Position numbers and translations under genes: made by a program. Below the pieces are notes generated by a model that worked only from the letters and a program-made list of their open reading frames with translations, did no database searches and was not told where the DNA came from. A DNA stretch of 64,000 bases from positions 16,802,001 through 16,866,000 of the forward strand of contig JBITNC010000001.1 of the NCBI GenBank assembly GCA_050084985.1. The letters run 5' to 3'. Below are positions 21,941-33,300 of this stretch, piece after piece. Positions within the stretch are counted from its first letter, which is position 1. Each line of letters begins with the position of its first letter. Source of the stretch: Nageia nagi (Eukaryota; Pinophyta).

Positions 21941-23010
21941 TGTGTATATTAAATTGTGCACCTAAAACTCTATTTAGCCAGATTAATCATTCAACATAAT
22001 AAATTAGAACACATTCAATATTACACATCAATAATAATGTAGATATTATATCCAAAAAGATTGAATGAAATTTAATACAATAAGGATCGTTATTGATTTG
22101 TATAGATCGATAATGATCGATGTATGGATCGACAACGATCGATGGTCTCCACTATTATAGTGCACTTTGTAATCTTTTGGCTTTTATCATCGATCTGATA
22201 AATCATCATCGATCGATGTCTGGATCGTTGATGATTTCTAACACTATAGTGAACTTTTGCAAATTTTAAACTTTTGTATTTTATCCTGGTTATTTTCCTT
22301 TGCGCTTACTTCTATTATTCTTCTCCTGTATTGACCCTACACACAAAAAATGAACAAAACATCAAAGCATACCTGATAATACATTAAATATGAATCAAAA
22401 GTAAATAACATAAGATTAAAACATACTTGATTATAGATTTGTAATGATTAAGCTTCAGATCTTTGTTAAAAACACTCCTAGTTTAATCTTGACAGAGCTT
22501 CGCTATCGTAAATTGGGTCCCTTTGTTCATATATAGAGCTTATATTTATAGGCTCAAATGTTTGTTATACATTATCTTGCTGGCATAAAATTCAAGGTAA
22601 CATCCTGTATGAATTTCGAGGCATTCTTATCCCAAATCCGCATAAAAAATCCTAAATCATGCATGCTAGGCTATTCTGGGCTTAGACTTATCTATCTTTG
22701 AATTGATCAGGGATCGTCAATGATCCTACAGGATCATCAACGACCGTACTGGATCGTTAATGATTTTCCATAATTTTTATAATAATATTAAAATGATCAC
22801 CAAATGGTCATTTTTTAATGAAAAGGGGTCATATGACCACTCGTTTTGCATCTACTCGATGAGATCTATCTAATAATGGAGTTTTCAAGCTTGTTTGAGG
22901 CTTGTATAAAGAGTTATGATTATTTTAATGTAATATATGTCAAAAAGATATTTATTTTATTTATTTATATGTTGTTAAACTAGATGTAGGGTTTATTTTG
23001 AGTGTCTACA
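21941..23010 (-). repeat. 3' LTR of nested Tat/Ogre-type element (1070 bp)
   Basis: The plus strand starts TGTGTATATTAAATTG and ends TTTTGAGTGTCTACA; on the element strand it starts TGTAGACACTC. The partner is 41693-42721. By eye the pair differs at only a few percent of positions plus two deletions of about 20 bp in the partner, both within GATCG-rich segments. This is the closest LTR pair in the window, so it is the youngest of the three full insertions. GATCG palindrome clusters lie at about 22085-22145, 22185-22235 and 22705-22765. Confidence 0.95.
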
Positions 23011-23026
23011 TTTTGCCCCTTTTTGA
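23011..23026 (-). other. Polypurine tract of nested element
   Basis: The minus strand reads TTCAAAAAGGGGCAAAA directly before the LTR start TGTAGACAC. The truncated relative has the same sequence with one extra A at 53279. Confidence 0.88.
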
Positions 23027-23689
23027 ATTATCAACCAAAGATGAGGTTGATGGTTTCAAAAAATGTAGAATGAGAAGCTTTGTTATTTAATTATATGTTG
23101 CTACTTTTTTATGATATAAGTTTTGACTCAATTTCTTAGATGAATCAAAATTTTGATGTATCAAATTATGATAAAATGTGTTTTCCTTTAACATTTGATA
23201 TAGTTTTGAAAATAAATTTGAATATACTTCAGAAGTGACTATTTTCGGTATGACGATGTGTTGAGCTTGTGTGACAGTTGCATGACATTTCTATTATGTC
23301 ATTTTGCATGTCTAAGCGCACCTGTATCGTATAAGTTTTCTTTAGTATATGAGTTTTGATGGTGTTGTCCTTTGTCCTGACAACGGGGTTTCAAGATAAT
23401 CTCCTATAACAATGATACATCACATTTTATCTCCTTTGATAATTGTAAATGTTAACGATATTTTTAAGAAATATCATCAAAATCTTTTTTTTTTTCGTAT
23501 AAAGCTTAAGATCTTTTAGTAGGATATAATTATAGCTTCTCTGAATCAAAACTTATTATTTATATTTATATTATATATATATATATATATTATATTTTCA
23601 TTCTGGTGTTGTCATGAAGATATTCCTTACCATGACTAAATATGATCTTTTAACTTTTGCAATTGATACGTTCTAAAAATGATATTGTA

Positions 23690-23970
23690 ATACATCAAAA
23701 CTACACTTGTGTCAATCTCCATACTATGTGTTGTTTATGGTAGTTGCATGACAAGACTCTAGTTTATCTTTGCATACCGAAGCAAGTATGTGATGGTAAG
23801 CTTATTTGATGTATACAATTTTCAGATAGTGATGTTGTATATCAAAACTTCACTTGTTTTTATCTCCATATTGTGTGCTGTTTATGGTAGTTGCATGACA
23901 AGACTCTAGTTTGTCTATGCATGTTGAAGCGAATATGTGATTGGAAGCTTGTTTTGTATATACAAATCAT
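23690..23970. repeat. Tandem repeat, about 146-bp unit, two copies
   Basis: Both copies share ATATCAAAACT-CACTTGT, ATCTCCATA, TTTATGGTAGTTGCATGACA and AGACTCTAGTTT. A weaker third relative starts near 23245 (GACAGTTGCATGACATTTC). The truncated relative at 53395-53545 keeps only the weaker unit. Confidence 0.7.
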
Positions 23971-24130
23971 CTTTCACTTTTCTCTACTTTTGACCTAGCA
24001 GAATGGGTTTCATGATGATCTTTTACATAAGTATTTTAGAATCATATTGAGCATAAATATCTTATTTTAGGTTATAGGCAACTATAATTATCCTAAGTAG
24101 AATGGTTTCATGATGATCTTTTACATAATA

Positions 24131-24191
24131 TGGCTCTGATTCATCTAAAGGAGGTGGCCTCCTAACTGAAGACTCTATCAGATCCATATTG
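24131..24191 (-). pseudogene. Gag N-terminal fragment displaced into the 3' untranslated region
   Basis: Sixty-one bases match 39771-39832 with about six differences, in the same orientation. Translated on the minus strand it reads NMDLIESSVRRPPPLDESEP against NMDLIDSLVRRPPPLDESNP in gag. This is part of the element's own gag N-terminus lying 15.6 kb away from gag. Confidence 0.85.
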
Positions 24192-25021
24192 TTGTCCAAA
24201 TACATCATATAAGGTTTATTTTATAGGTTCTGGTTTACTATTTTTGGAAAAATATTTCTTGATTTTTGATCTATTCATTTGGTTATTTTTGGTAAAATTG
24301 ACTGTGTATTTTCGGATCTAATCCGTGAATACAGATTCAACTTGGCTGGTAAAACCATAGTCTAGACGTTATTGCCGCATCCTATGTTTATTTTGCCATT
24401 TGAGCTCATACTTAGTCTGATCTATTTTTTGTATTTGAATTAGTCAGGGATTGTTGATGATCTTATAGGATCGTTGATGATCTTATAGGATCGTTGACGA
24501 TCGTAAAGTGATCGTCGTCGATTTATATAATATAGTAAAAATACTAATTTTATAATAGTATATTTTGATATAAATATCTTAGTTTCTTGTGTTTAGACTT
24601 GTTTTGATGGTAGTTTTAATTATTTCACCCTAGTAAATTTACTTAATACTAGTCCTTCATGTGCCAATTTGTTGGCAGTCATGTGACATTGGAGCGTTCT
24701 TCTAAGTGAAAAATAATGTAATTTATAATTTGTTCACTTTCATCTTAGTAAACGAAGCTTCTAATTTTATCTATACACAAATAAATTTTAAGATATTTAA
24801 AAAATATACTTCATATTATATATTTTCAAATGAGATAAATCGTTGATGATCCATGTGAAATCATTGGCGACTACATAACGATCGTCGACGATCCGTGACA
24901 CGAGGGGTTTAAAAAGAAAATAGTTTGCTTTTGACTTTTTACTTTTCATTTGATATTCTAATTTTATCTTTTCTTACTTGTCATTTTCCTTCGTATTTTT
25001 ACCAACTTTTCAGCAACTTAG

Positions 25022-25072
25022 ATGGTGCCACTCAAGAGGATCTCGAAGAAAGGCAAATCAATCTCTCAATAG
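25022..25072 (+). pseudogene. Putative exon 1 of the antisense plant mobile domain gene
   Basis: The ATG at 25022-25024 opens MVPLKRISKKGKSISQ, a basic N-terminus. The segment ends CAATAG followed by GTATTT. Reading TAG as a decayed CAG gives a canonical CAG/GT donor, and phase joins exactly to an acceptor at 25547. The exon assignment is inference from splice-site and phase fit. Confidence 0.55.
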
Positions 25073-25547
25073 GTATTTTAACCATCCATTTCTTTGTTTT
25101 AAACCTTTTTTTTTAAAAACTAGTTTAATTTTAATAGTTAAAAATGTTTATGTATGTTTTAATATGATGTAGGTTGTATTAACATAGATTTTTTATAATT
25201 TTCATACACTTTTATATATGTATTTCAAAACCCTAACCAAGGGTTTGCACCTTGGCTTTGGTTTTATAGAGTCGTTGGCAATTTTAACGATCACCAACGA
25301 TCTCTTCAGGATCATCACTGATTTTAACGATCACCAACGATCTCTTAGAAGTCATCGTAGATCGCTAACATGATCAACGATGATCATAAAATAAGTTTTT
25401 TTTTTTAAATGTATGCTTAGAATAATTAATCAACTCAAATATCGTTGTTTTGGTATGTCATGTTTTAAGATTAGTGTTTTGTTTTCTTAATTCTGATTAG
25501 TTATTTTTTAAATATTATATACTAAATTTTTATGTCTATCATTTTAG
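25073..25547 (+). other. Putative intron of the antisense PMD gene
   Basis: 475 bp, AT-rich, beginning GTATTTTAA and ending CATTTTAG. In phase 0 it joins ...SISQ(Q) to VSEVFTSRGHYPQ. It contains a cluster of AACGATC/GATCACC repeats at 25268-25384, part of the palindrome family seen through the element's noncoding regions. Confidence 0.5.
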
Positions 25548-27584
25548 GTTTCAGAGGTTTTTACTTCTAGGGGTCATTACCCTCAGATTCTTCATGACCT
25601 TAGTGGTCAAGTACCTAACATAGATCATGCCTTTCTTCGTGATGTTGGTTTTGGAGCAGCCCCATATATGGGTCGTATCCAAAAGGACCTCATAATTTTA
25701 GCTGCACTTTTTGAGAGATGGGATCCGATGATTAATGCTTTCTGTCTCCCTACTGGTCCTATCACTATTATAGTGGAGGACATTCATCGCATTTTGAGAC
25801 TTCCAGTCTGAGGCATGGATATTGTTCTTCTACAGACTAGAGAGGAGGCTCGACCATTGGTGAGCGAGCTTTTTGGGGAGGATGTAGTTGAGGAGTTGAT
25901 GGTGCAGATTCAGGTAGGAGGCCTAATGTATTATCAGTTTTGGCAAGGATTATCAAAAGAGGAGCATCCTAAATATCTTTGCATTACTTATCTCATGGGA
26001 TGTATCATGTGTTATGGTGCACCAGATGCTGGTGGTGGGAGATTTTCTTGGGCTCTACTACATCAGATGATTACTTTGAGGATCACTTTTGCTTGGGCCC
26101 TTTCATTATTGGCCCTTATTTATAGGGAGCTTTATTTATTGGTGCAAACTTCGAGAGCTACAGTTGCTATAGCACTTATTTTATAGGCTTGGGCATATGA
26201 GCACATTTATCCTTACCGACCTTTAGGATTACCTGATCCTACATATACCACTTATAGATATACATCAGGTATTCAACGTTGGAGCCATTTACTAGTTATT
26301 CCTCGTAGGGATGGTGTTCGAAGAGACATCGCTTTTTACAGATAGCTCTTGAGTAGTTTGATTCCTAGTCAGATTCGGTGGAGGATTGGCTTGCAGATTA
26401 TTGATTTTGTTGAGACTAGTTTCCATTTATATGGAACTAGACAGGCGATGTTTTTACAGGGTCCTCGAGTAGGTATTGTACAATATTTTCATTATGATTG
26501 GTTTTGTTGGTAGTTCAACCTTTCTCAGGACATTCCACCTCCACCTCTTCGGTATCTTCATCCAGAGGATGCTCCTGTGTCAGGTGTTTCTTTGTTGACT
26601 TATTCACCTATCGTTCTTAGAGCTGGTGAGGATATCCTAGATGAGGATGTGCCTGTAGACAATGTGGGGACTTTAGAGACTTTTGCATCATGGTGGGATA
26701 CTAAACTAGCAGAGTTTTTTAGGAGTGAGGTGACCAGTGAGCATCTTACTCAGAGAGCTTGGGTGGATATAGCTCCAAAGATAGTGACGGAGGAGCCTGC
26801 TGGTACTACTGGTGGAGATGATTTTATTATGGAGGATTTTGAGGGTCTTGATGCTGGGGGTGCAATTGGAGAGGTTCCAGAGATTAAGGAGGGTAGGTTT
26901 CAATAGCCTAAGGTTCTTACTCAAACTACTTTTGAGCAAGGGGAGTCCAGTGGGAGGAGTGCTGCTTCTTATGAGGCTGAGATCGTAGAGCTTCAGTATG
27001 TGATTAAGGAGCTTCACACTCTTTAGGATGCTTCTACTTTAGAGTTAGCTAGTTTGAGGGGAGATATTGCTTCCATGAGGACTAAGATGACAACTCTCAA
27101 ATGTTTAGACAGTGCTCGTGTGAGATACAGATCTGAGCGAGATACTCTTCATCGATCTCTAATGGATGCTACTGCTCATATTGCTAAGTTATCTAGTGGA
27201 GTTGCAGATCTGAGTGTTGGTACTTCGACACCTTCTATGGATGAGCATGTAGATTAGCTAAGGGAACGTGATTACTATCACAGGGTTGTGGAGCTTTGGT
27301 TACCTGGTTTTCCTAGATATTCTTTAGATGGTCCTAGTTCACCACCTAGACTAGCACCAAGGTTTCCTCGTTCACCAATTTTAGGTGGCTTGGGTCATTC
27401 TGGGAGTCGAGGCTGACATGCAGCATCAGTTTCTCGATCTTAGTCTACTGCTAGGGGTGTATCTCCTAGGACATATGCTATAGGTTTGAGATCTATTACT
27501 AGGGATGAGGGTTCTTCAGATCTTCCTGACAATCCTCATGATGATGTTATGTCTACTGGAGGACATTGCTATTCTATTTTTTGA
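25548..27584 (+). pseudogene. Plant mobile domain (PMD) protein, antisense ORF of nested element
   Basis: A single frame with about eight stops reads EVFTSRGHYPQILHDLSGQV, LAALFERWDPMINAFCLPTG, PITIIVEDIHRILRLPV.G, then YLCITYLMGCIMCYG and WALLHQMITLRITFAWA. The segment FERWDPM.NAFCLPTG.ITI..EDI..IL.LPV.G is the signature of the plant mobile domain (the MAIN/MAIL family domain, also found in plant transposons). The C-terminal part is acidic (ILDEDVPVDNV), then coiled-coil-like (EIVELQYVIKELH), then Ser/Pro/Gly-rich with SRSITRDEG. It lies between the element's post-integrase ORF and 3' LTR, on the opposite strand. No transposase triad is seen. A second copy of its C-terminus at 54122-54448 shows it belongs to the element family rather than being a chance capture. 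Confidence 0.82.
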
Positions 27585-28620
27585 TGATATATGTATAATG
27601 GACTTTTATTTCTTGTTATTATGACTCATGTTGCTATGATGGTTATGATGTTATAGTTTCCTGATGGACTACTTAGATTATTTTTATTGTTTAATGGATA
27701 GACTGATGATATTTCTATGATTTTTGATGCATGGTCTTACATTTTATTTATTTATGAGATTTATGATAAAATAACTTATGATGTCATGTTATGTAGATTA
27801 TAAAAAATAGTAATAAACATAATTGTCCTTATATATATATAACTTGTTAATAAATAATTTAGGAAAATGGATTTAAAATTTCTTTAGATTTTTGATATTA
27901 TTATCTCAAATATATATGTTAACCTAATTAGTTAAGAATCATTTAAATATTTAATTATTTTTAAATTTAAGATTAATTATTTAAGGACATTTTTCTTATA
28001 TTTTTGCGGAATCAGATGCATCATTTTTCGCACTTGGCAATTTTACAATAAAACACTCAACACAATAAACTATACATGAATATTAACTCTATCTTGGTTT
28101 ATTGTATTTTTTATGGAATCAGAGCTCATCATCTTTCGAACTTGGTAATTTTTACAATAAACCATTTGACATGATAAACTAATGATTTATGGACATTTAT
28201 GACATTAACTTTATCTTGGTCAGGGGAACAATAAATAATCATTCTTATCCTTTCCAAAGAAAAGCAATTTTAATAATGTTCAACGGTGATGATATTATTA
28301 AAAGGAGTGGGTTTAACAAAATGACACAAATGATTTTAAACACAAACAAAATACAAAAATACTCACTATGACAAAAGATTAGGTGATTTTGGATTAATAA
28401 CCAAGTTATTATAACATCTACCTTATCTTTCTTTATCTCAAGATTTAACAACATAAGATGATATCAAATAATATTGTTATATGTTGATAAAAAACCTAAA
28501 ACTTCATGTGTGTAGTGACATTCATTTCCCTTTTTAGATCATTTGATATGGAATATCTCAAAAACATTAATGAGCTAGTCTATCCATATGAAATGTATAG
28601 AGGCCCATAGGAAAGAAAAT
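27585..28620. other. AT-rich spacer downstream of the PMD gene
   Basis: No conserved frame. Holds poly(T)/ATATAT runs and a two-copy tandem repeat at 28003-28230. The region from 28003 to about 28290 is also present near 55140-55340 in the truncated relative. Confidence 0.6.
28003..28230. repeat. Tandem repeat, about 105-110-bp unit, two copies
   Basis: Both units share TTTTT-GGAATCAGA, CATCATTTTTCG-ACTTGG, AATTTTACAATAAA and TTAACT-TATCTTGGT. The truncated relative at 55140-55265 has one unit, so the duplication is specific to this copy or was lost there. Confidence 0.75.
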
Positions 28621-28658
28621 CGCTAACCAAAATGGACATATCACCACTCGTAAGGTAT

Positions 28659-28764
28659 GCCTCATTGCCAGATAGGCGTCCATAGCCCCGATGAGGATTA
28701 ACCCCTTGATCCCGCTACAACCTTGCTCTATTACCAGTCAGGCATCCATAGCCCCGGTAGAGGA
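28659..28764. repeat. Two tandem hairpins with compensated stems
   Basis: Two related units (28659-28697 and 28725-28764) share the loop-side sequence CCAG.(T/C)AGGC.TCCATAGCCCCG. Unit 1 has stem CCTCAT (28660-28665) with ATGAGG (28691-28696). Unit 2 has CTCTA (28726-28730) with TAGAG (28758-28762). Aligning the units, three neighbouring stem positions differ and all three are compensated on the other arm. The block is locally GC-rich. The strand on which it acts is unknown. Confidence 0.7.
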
Positions 28765-29224
28765 TATTGTAATCACCCAAGAATCATTGATATGATGTAG
28801 TAATCAATTTTTTTTTTGTCATCTCTTTTCACCTCTTTTTTTTTTTAACTATCAAATGATTCTTGGGTTCGAGATGAAGCGAATAATAGGATAGATATGT
28901 AAGTTTTCACTCTTAATATTTCTAAAATAATTTCATTCAAATTTTCTTAGAATTATTTAATGTATTAAGTGTTTGGAGTTTTTTTATTTTTCTTCAAACA
29001 TACAAATTTTATGTTTTTCTATTATCTAGGGTATATCATTTCTCTATGAAAGAAAGACAAAACGAATGCAGTGATAAAAAGGAGATTATTCTAAGATGAC
29101 CTTTTCATACTTTACACATTTACTGGATAATCACTTTTTACAATGATATACAACACATGTTTGCACCACATAAGGGTAGGGCACCCCATTGCCAAGTAAC
29201 CTCTAGATGTTTTTCATCTAGGTA

Positions 29225-29445
29225 TATTTTATAATTTTATAATTTTTATGTGTTTTGTAGTTTTCAATTTTTTAAGATTTTATAATTTTTAATTTTTTAG
29301 AATTTTAGAATTTTTAGTTTTTAGGATTTTATAATTTTTAATTTTTTAGGATTTTGTAATTTTTAATTTTTTAGAATTTTAGAATTTTTAATTTTTTTTT
29401 TTTAGGATTTTATAATTTTTAATTTTTATCTTTCTTCATTGATGA
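29225..29445. repeat. AT-rich minisatellite (ATTTTATAATTTTTAATTTTTTAG type)
   Basis: Units of about 20-30 bp such as TTTTTAGGATTTTATAATTTTTAAT follow each other about seven times with small changes. Confidence 0.85.
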
Positions 29446-31414
29446 TTCTACGTCGTGATAGAAGAAAGTTATATAATAAAAACCTATATGATATAGGTGA
29501 AAATTATGCTTTGATTATTGATTTAAATTGAATTAACCAACTTGGATTTTCTTGTAAAATATCGAAGTCAAAAGAAATATTCTAGGCTAGAGAAAACATA
29601 TATGCCACAGAGGCAACAAATGATGGATTATAATGGTCTTGTGGATGTAATGGCATAGACCCTAGTGAAGCAATTAATTGATGTAAATATTCATTAGGTA
29701 CAATTTTTATTATTATTCTCCATACAAAACTAGGTCGTTTGAGGAGAGTCAAAAGATCTTATAAACATTCATTATTAGGTATTTCGTTTATATGACACAA
29801 TCCCCAACAAGGTTGATTAAAAATTTCAAATTCAATATGAGATGAGTTACATAATCTACCATAGGCATCATTTGATTTTTCAATTAATTGAGTATAGATT
29901 ACCTTTTGTAGGATGATATATTTAATATTTTTTGGAAGGCAATCTATAAATTGAGGATTGATCATTTCATTTGATTGATATTGAATGGGTTTAATCATTA
30001 AACATGGAGGAAAAGATCTATAATCTTGATGACATGGTATAATAGGTATCATATAATATGGATTAGGTTGATTGTGATCACCTTCTCCAAAACAACAATG
30101 ATCCATCATTTTGATGCTACCTGCGTCAAATAGTGATGATTATATATTAGTTTTCTAGTATACTATTTACAAACATATATAAAGAGATTTTTTTTTTATA
30201 TATGTATATATTTATATTCTTCTAAGGAATCTATTCGTGACACATTCAAATCGAGTTTGAATTGCATCAGGATTAAATGAACAATGTGTTGAACTAAATA
30301 ACAAACTATAATCTAGTATTACTTGATTGTGATAGATTTTTGAAACACAATAATCTAAGTGTTAAGATGTTATGATTTGCGTGATTGAGATGACTTGTTA
30401 TTGATGTTTAAAGGTCATATTGTGAGTACAATCCACTATTATTTTAGGTTTTTCTATAGGCTATAGAAGACAAAAGTAAATCATTAAATCAAATTCTGAG
30501 CTAGGAGAACACCATAACTCAAATGCTTGAATACAAACAATAACTTTGTATCGATTTACTTTAATATCCCAACTATAAGATTCACGTGTATCATAGAATG
30601 TCAGGGCCACTTTTTGTTGTATTTCAACAGGCATGGAAAAGATATTTGAATACAAAGGAGTAGGAAAATTACGAATGACTTTCATAAAGAGATCTTTGTC
30701 ATACCTACTCTCGAATCCTAGAAGATAACTTTCATTATTCCGTACCCTATTTCTTGTTGACAATTTTTCAATAATCTCATTTCTAATCCTTATTTGATTT
30801 AGCATTTTAAGCTCGATAATATGACAAGCTTTCCTTTTCTCCAATCTTCATTTCCAAATTATATGTCGCATTTGCATGCGAAAAAATCTATGAGTTTGCC
30901 TATATTATCGTTGTAACGTTCTGGGAGGAAAAGCCACAAAAGTATTTGAAAAATCATAAATTACCTTTTTATGAGGTAAAAAATGTAAGAGTTCATCCAT
31001 CCAATCTAGGCTTTCGATTAATTGTTTAATGTATTTCAACCTAGCTAGAATGAGTGAATATTTAGTTAATTAACAATTTACGACAATTCTTGATATTCCA
31101 TAAGGCCATTGTAAATAGCAAGTTGTTATTTCTTGTAATGTTTTTTCCATATGAGTGAAATATATTTGTGGATCTAAATTAATGTCTACATTATACCCAC
31201 AAAAAGTGACTCTCCAACCACTATTTACACCGCAAAGCATATGGTGTGTTCTTTCGAATTGTTCATCAATAGTCATTCGTAAATAATTTAAGAGATTAAA
31301 ATCAAGTCTATGTTTTAAATATATTAATGCTAAATCACCTAGATACCTTGGCGGTGGAAATCGTACTTGTGATTGTGCTATGCTACCTTCAGCAGCTTCC
31401 TTTGCTAGATTCAT
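29446..31414 (-). pseudogene. Post-integrase ORF of nested element (unknown function)
   Basis: Three open stretches on the element strand (31070-31414, 30461-30844, 29759-30109), linked by further coding-like sequence, start at the ATG at 31412-31414 (MNLAKEAAEGSIAQSQVRF). Visible parts are RYLGDLALIYLKHRLDFNLLNYL, FERTHHMLCGVNSGWRVTF, then a basic stretch RIRNEIIEKLSTRNRVRN with NFPTPLYSNIFSMPVE, then CCFGEGDHNQPNPYYMIPII. The three stretches are not all in one frame. No signal peptide, transmembrane segment or known motif is seen, and it does not obviously resemble the post-integrase ORF of the outer element. Its place is that of an envelope-like or accessory gene. Confidence 0.6.
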
Positions 31415-31639
31415 CTTTTCTATTTTTAATCATTAACACTTGACAAATATTAATATATATATATATATACATATTTTTTTTTATAAAACAAAAGAAAACT
31501 AATATACATGTTGTTGTTATTTTTTTTTTGAAGTATAAAAAGGTCGAAGATGCATGATATTTATGGGTTCATGCTCTTCATTTCCTTCTAAATTCGACAA
31601 ATGATAAGTTCCTTTACCAAATTTTTTCTTAATGAAATA

Positions 31640-32665
31640 TGGTCTTAACCAATTTGGAGCAAACTTATCTCTAAGCTGTCATTCTATTCGTGAAGTTTGT
31701 TGATTTTTTTTTAAACCAAATCACCTATTTTGAACTCACGAATTAGAGCACTTTTATCAAAAGCTCATTTTATCCTCTCTTGATAAACATGCATATGCTC
31801 TAAAGCATTAATACATTTTTCATCTAAAAACAATAACTGATCTAAGTGAGTCTGTCTTGCTTTTTCGTCAGAATTTTGCTCACTTAGATTTACTCTAAGG
31901 CATGGTATTTCAAGTTCTATGGGTAGGATGGCTTCTGTTCCATATACCAAAGAGAATGGTGTTGCCCCAATAGGAGTGCATACACTGGTACGATAAGCCC
32001 ATAAGGCTTTTGGTATTTGAATATGCCAATCTCTATGAGAATCATTTACTATTTTTGCTAAGATGTTCCAAATAGTTTTATTAGTAGCCTCTGCCTGTCC
32101 ATTGCCTTGTGGATAATATGAAGTGGAAAACCTTTGTTTAATTTTATACTTATCACATATTTGTTTTACATCCTTATTTTTAAATTTTTTTCCATTATCC
32201 ACAATTAATTGGTTTGGCACACCAAATCTACATATAATATAATTTTCTATAAAATTCGTGATTCATGAACCAATGGTGGAAGTCATGGGAATAGCCTCTA
32301 CCCATTTGGAAAAATATTCAGTTGCTGTAATTATGAACTTGTGTCCACCAGAAGATGTAGGTGTAATTTATCCTATTAAATCTAATGCCCATTTAGAGAA
32401 TGGCCAAAGTGATTGTATAGGATGTAGTTCTTAAGATGGTTGTGAAAATAAATGAGCGTATTGTTGACATTTAAAACATTTTTTAACATATTCACAACAA
32501 TCTTTTTCCATAGTTGGCCAATAATATCCCATTCGTATTAATCATTTTACAATTGCAACACCATTAAAATGTCCTCCGCATGTTCCATCATGGGCGGAGG
32601 ATATAGCCTTTTTAACATCATTCCATTCAAGACATCTGAGTAAAATACCATTGAAATTTCGTCGA
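31640..32665 (-). pseudogene. Integrase, nested element
   Basis: All catalytic landmarks are kept. The HHCC finger reads AHDGTCGGHFNG, GYYWPTM, CCEYVKKCFKCQQY. The core reads WALDLIG (Asp 1), LIVDNGKKF (Asp 2) and NGQAEATNKTIWNILAKIV (Glu). WAYRTSVCTPIGATPFSLVYG and TEAILPIELEIP follow, typical of Tat/Ogre integrase, and the C-terminal FKIGDLV motif is near 31720. Premature stops (for example within the finger helix and after EYVQERIK) and a frameshift near 31700 break it. Far less decayed than the outer copy. Confidence 0.93.
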
Positions 32666-33300
32666 TACAAGATATCCCCTATCAAACAATTTTTAGTTGT
32701 TTTAATTTTAAAAATTCGTCATGATGATTTATTAAGGTTTGCAGGAAGAGTTCCAAATTTTAAAAAATCTATCAATTCTTTGTACCAATTATCTTTATCA
32801 GTTACATCAATATTTAATACACTTTTTTCTTCATCTTCCTGTTGTAATGATGATTGAGATAATTGAATTATTTCAACTTGAATTGAAGATTTTTTAGGCT
32901 CTTTCGGGATAAGAGATCCAATAGAAGCCATAGCATCTGCAAATCTATTAGATGATCTTGGTGCCGCTTCTATACTAAATTGGTCAAAAAAATTTAATAA
33001 TTTCTCAACTAATACTTTATACTTTTGAAGTAAAGGTTCTTTACATTGATAGATTCCTTTCACTTGATTTATGATGAGTAAATAATCTCCAATAATCTTA
33101 ATTTTTTTAAGTTTTAATCTAACAATAGTTTTTAAGGCTAATATCAAAGCTTTGTATTCTACATTATTATTAGTACAAGAAAATTTTAGTTTAAATGAAT
33201 ATGGTATAGGGATCCCTTGCGGTGTTATAAATACAACACTTGCTCCACCACCTTGTTCACATCGAGAACCATCAAAGTGTATTGTCATATCCCAATCATC
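32666..33300 (-). pseudogene. Archaeal-type RNase H, nested element (downstream of reverse transcriptase)
   Basis: In the 283-codon stretch 32719-33570, the second half reads WDMTIHFDGSRCEQGGGASVVF (Asp 1), CTNNNVEYKALILALKTIVR (Glu), KKIKIIGDYLLIINQVKG (Asp 2) and EAAPRSSNRFADAMASIGSL (Asp 3), a full D-E-D-D set. This is the second, archaeal-type RNase H that defines Tat/Ogre pol. Here it stands between gypsy RNase H and integrase, the usual place. The tail 32719-32890 is an acidic linker (QQEDEEKSVLNIDVTDKDNW). Confidence 0.9.

Larger units (their letters stand above)
23027..25021 (-). other. 3' untranslated region of nested element
   Basis: Two kilobases without a conserved frame on the element strand. 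Contents: a two-copy tandem repeat at 23690-23970, a gag-derived fragment at 24131-24191, and GATCG palindrome clusters at about 24445-24525 and 24838-24897. It also serves as upstream sequence for the antisense PMD gene, so a promoter for that gene may lie here. No clear TATA was chosen. Confidence 0.65.

Noticed and set aside
26706-27017. 103-codon minus-strand ORF within the PMD gene
   Set aside because: Shadow of the plus-strand PMD frame.
28659-28764. tRNA genes
   Set aside because: The two hairpin units are about 40 bp, with no cloverleaf, anticodon arm or A/B boxes.
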